The position numbers and the translations under genes were made by a program. This document shows, piece by piece, positions 22,138-22,230 of a stretch of DNA of 22,230 nt (positions are counted from its first letter, which is position 1; each line of letters begins with the position of its first letter). Below the pieces are notes generated by a model, which was given only the letters and a program-made list of their open reading frames with translations, made no database searches and was not told where the DNA came from. Source of the DNA: UMGS1279 sp045577495 (GTDB taxonomy: Bacteria; Bacillota; Clostridia; Oscillospirales; Acutalibacteraceae); contig JAZNIK010000027.1 in assembly GCA_045577495.1 (NCBI GenBank), positions 1 to 22,230 of the forward strand. Direction: 5' to 3'.

Positions 22138-22230
22138 TAGCCAAAGCATTTAAACTTGAATCAGATTTTGAAACAAGTATTTTCTGCTGTGGCATTGTTA
22201 AAATACTCGTAAATCCGTTAGGATTTACTG
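22138..22230 (-). repeat. Right copy of the 93-bp terminal inverted repeat
   Basis: Reverse complement of 30-122 with one difference. Relative to hisS it has the same orientation as the left copy has to recD2, and identity ends within one base of the hisS Shine-Dalgarno. The frame open in the left copy is open here too and would continue as MPQQKILVSKSDSSLNALAK and then stop shortly inside hisS. The window ends inside this repeat. Confidence 0.9.

Noticed and set aside
22123..22149. N-terminal extension of HisRS from ATG 22149
   Set aside because: That ATG is inside the repeat and the extension is translated from the Shine-Dalgarno sequence itself; TTG 22122 is spaced correctly.
1..22230. 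CRISPR array, prophage, transposon or defence island
   Set aside because: No regularly spaced repeats, cas genes, integrase, transposase, restriction or toxin-antitoxin genes are visible; almost all coding sequence is housekeeping.
22123..22230. T-box riboswitch upstream of hisS
   Set aside because: The 108 nt available contain the repeat and no T-box sequence or terminator; anything further upstream is outside the window.

Overview
The window is AT-rich chromosomal DNA of a Bacillota bacterium, most likely class Clostridia and close to the gut Oscillospirales/Oscillospiraceae. The clues are RecD2, an HrcA-type heat-shock operon with a perfect CIRCE operator, a ribosomal L27 made with a cleavable N-terminal extension next to its protease gene prp, a Mini-RNase III, and a DUF6472-like small Cys protein. 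TTG starts with strong Shine-Dalgarno sequences recur (comF-like gene, dnaJ, rsmF-like gene, hisS). I see no rRNA, tRNA, CRISPR array, transposase, integrase or phage gene. The organism assignment is inference from gene content.

Layout. (1) 1-4850, plus strand: recD2, a ComF-type phosphoribosyltransferase, an MreB-family actin homologue, a DUF6472-like protein and a low-molecular-weight protein phosphatase. (2) 4850-5570: a scar where the 3' halves of two divergent genes, an AraC-type regulator (-) and a Gfo/Idh/MocA oxidoreductase (+), are joined head to head with both 5' halves missing. (3) 5572-6677: a DUF4432 aldose-epimerase-like gene and a bidirectional terminator. (4) 6676-11510, minus strand: hrcA-grpE-dnaK-dnaJ behind a sigma-A-type promoter and CIRCE, with a possible three-way-junction RNA between grpE and dnaK and a terminator-like hairpin between dnaK and dnaJ. 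(5) 11572-13489, minus strand: tsaE-tsaB-upp. (6) 13498-15382: a SEDS (FtsW/RodA) gene (+) and an HAD phosphatase (-). (7) 15501-18302, plus strand: promoter, L21 leader, rplU-prp-rpmA, a perfect terminator hairpin, obgE, mrnC. (8) 18356-19237: a YitT-family membrane protein. (9) 19249-19439, minus strand: a tiny gene for a 46-residue protein made only of Asn, Gln, Arg, Lys, Asp and Glu after Met1, with its own ribosome site and terminator. (10) 19507-22122: an RsmF-like rRNA methyltransferase (+) converging on hisS (-).

Taken together, most of the window is housekeeping: protein folding (heat-shock operon), ribosome and rRNA maturation (rplU-prp-rpmA-obgE-mrnC, rsmF-like), tRNA modification and charging (tsaE/tsaB, hisS), nucleotide salvage (upp), cell-wall elongation or division (MreB-like, SEDS) and DNA repair (recD2).

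The unusual items are the near-identical 93-bp inverted repeat at both ends of the window (30-122 and 22138-22230), each copy ending just upstream of or at the ribosome site of the adjacent gene; the Asn/Gln microprotein; the grpE-dnaK intergenic RNA fold; and the deletion or misjoin near 5340. Both ends lying in a repeat is also what a short-read contig looks like when it stops at a repeat, so the window may be one whole contig.
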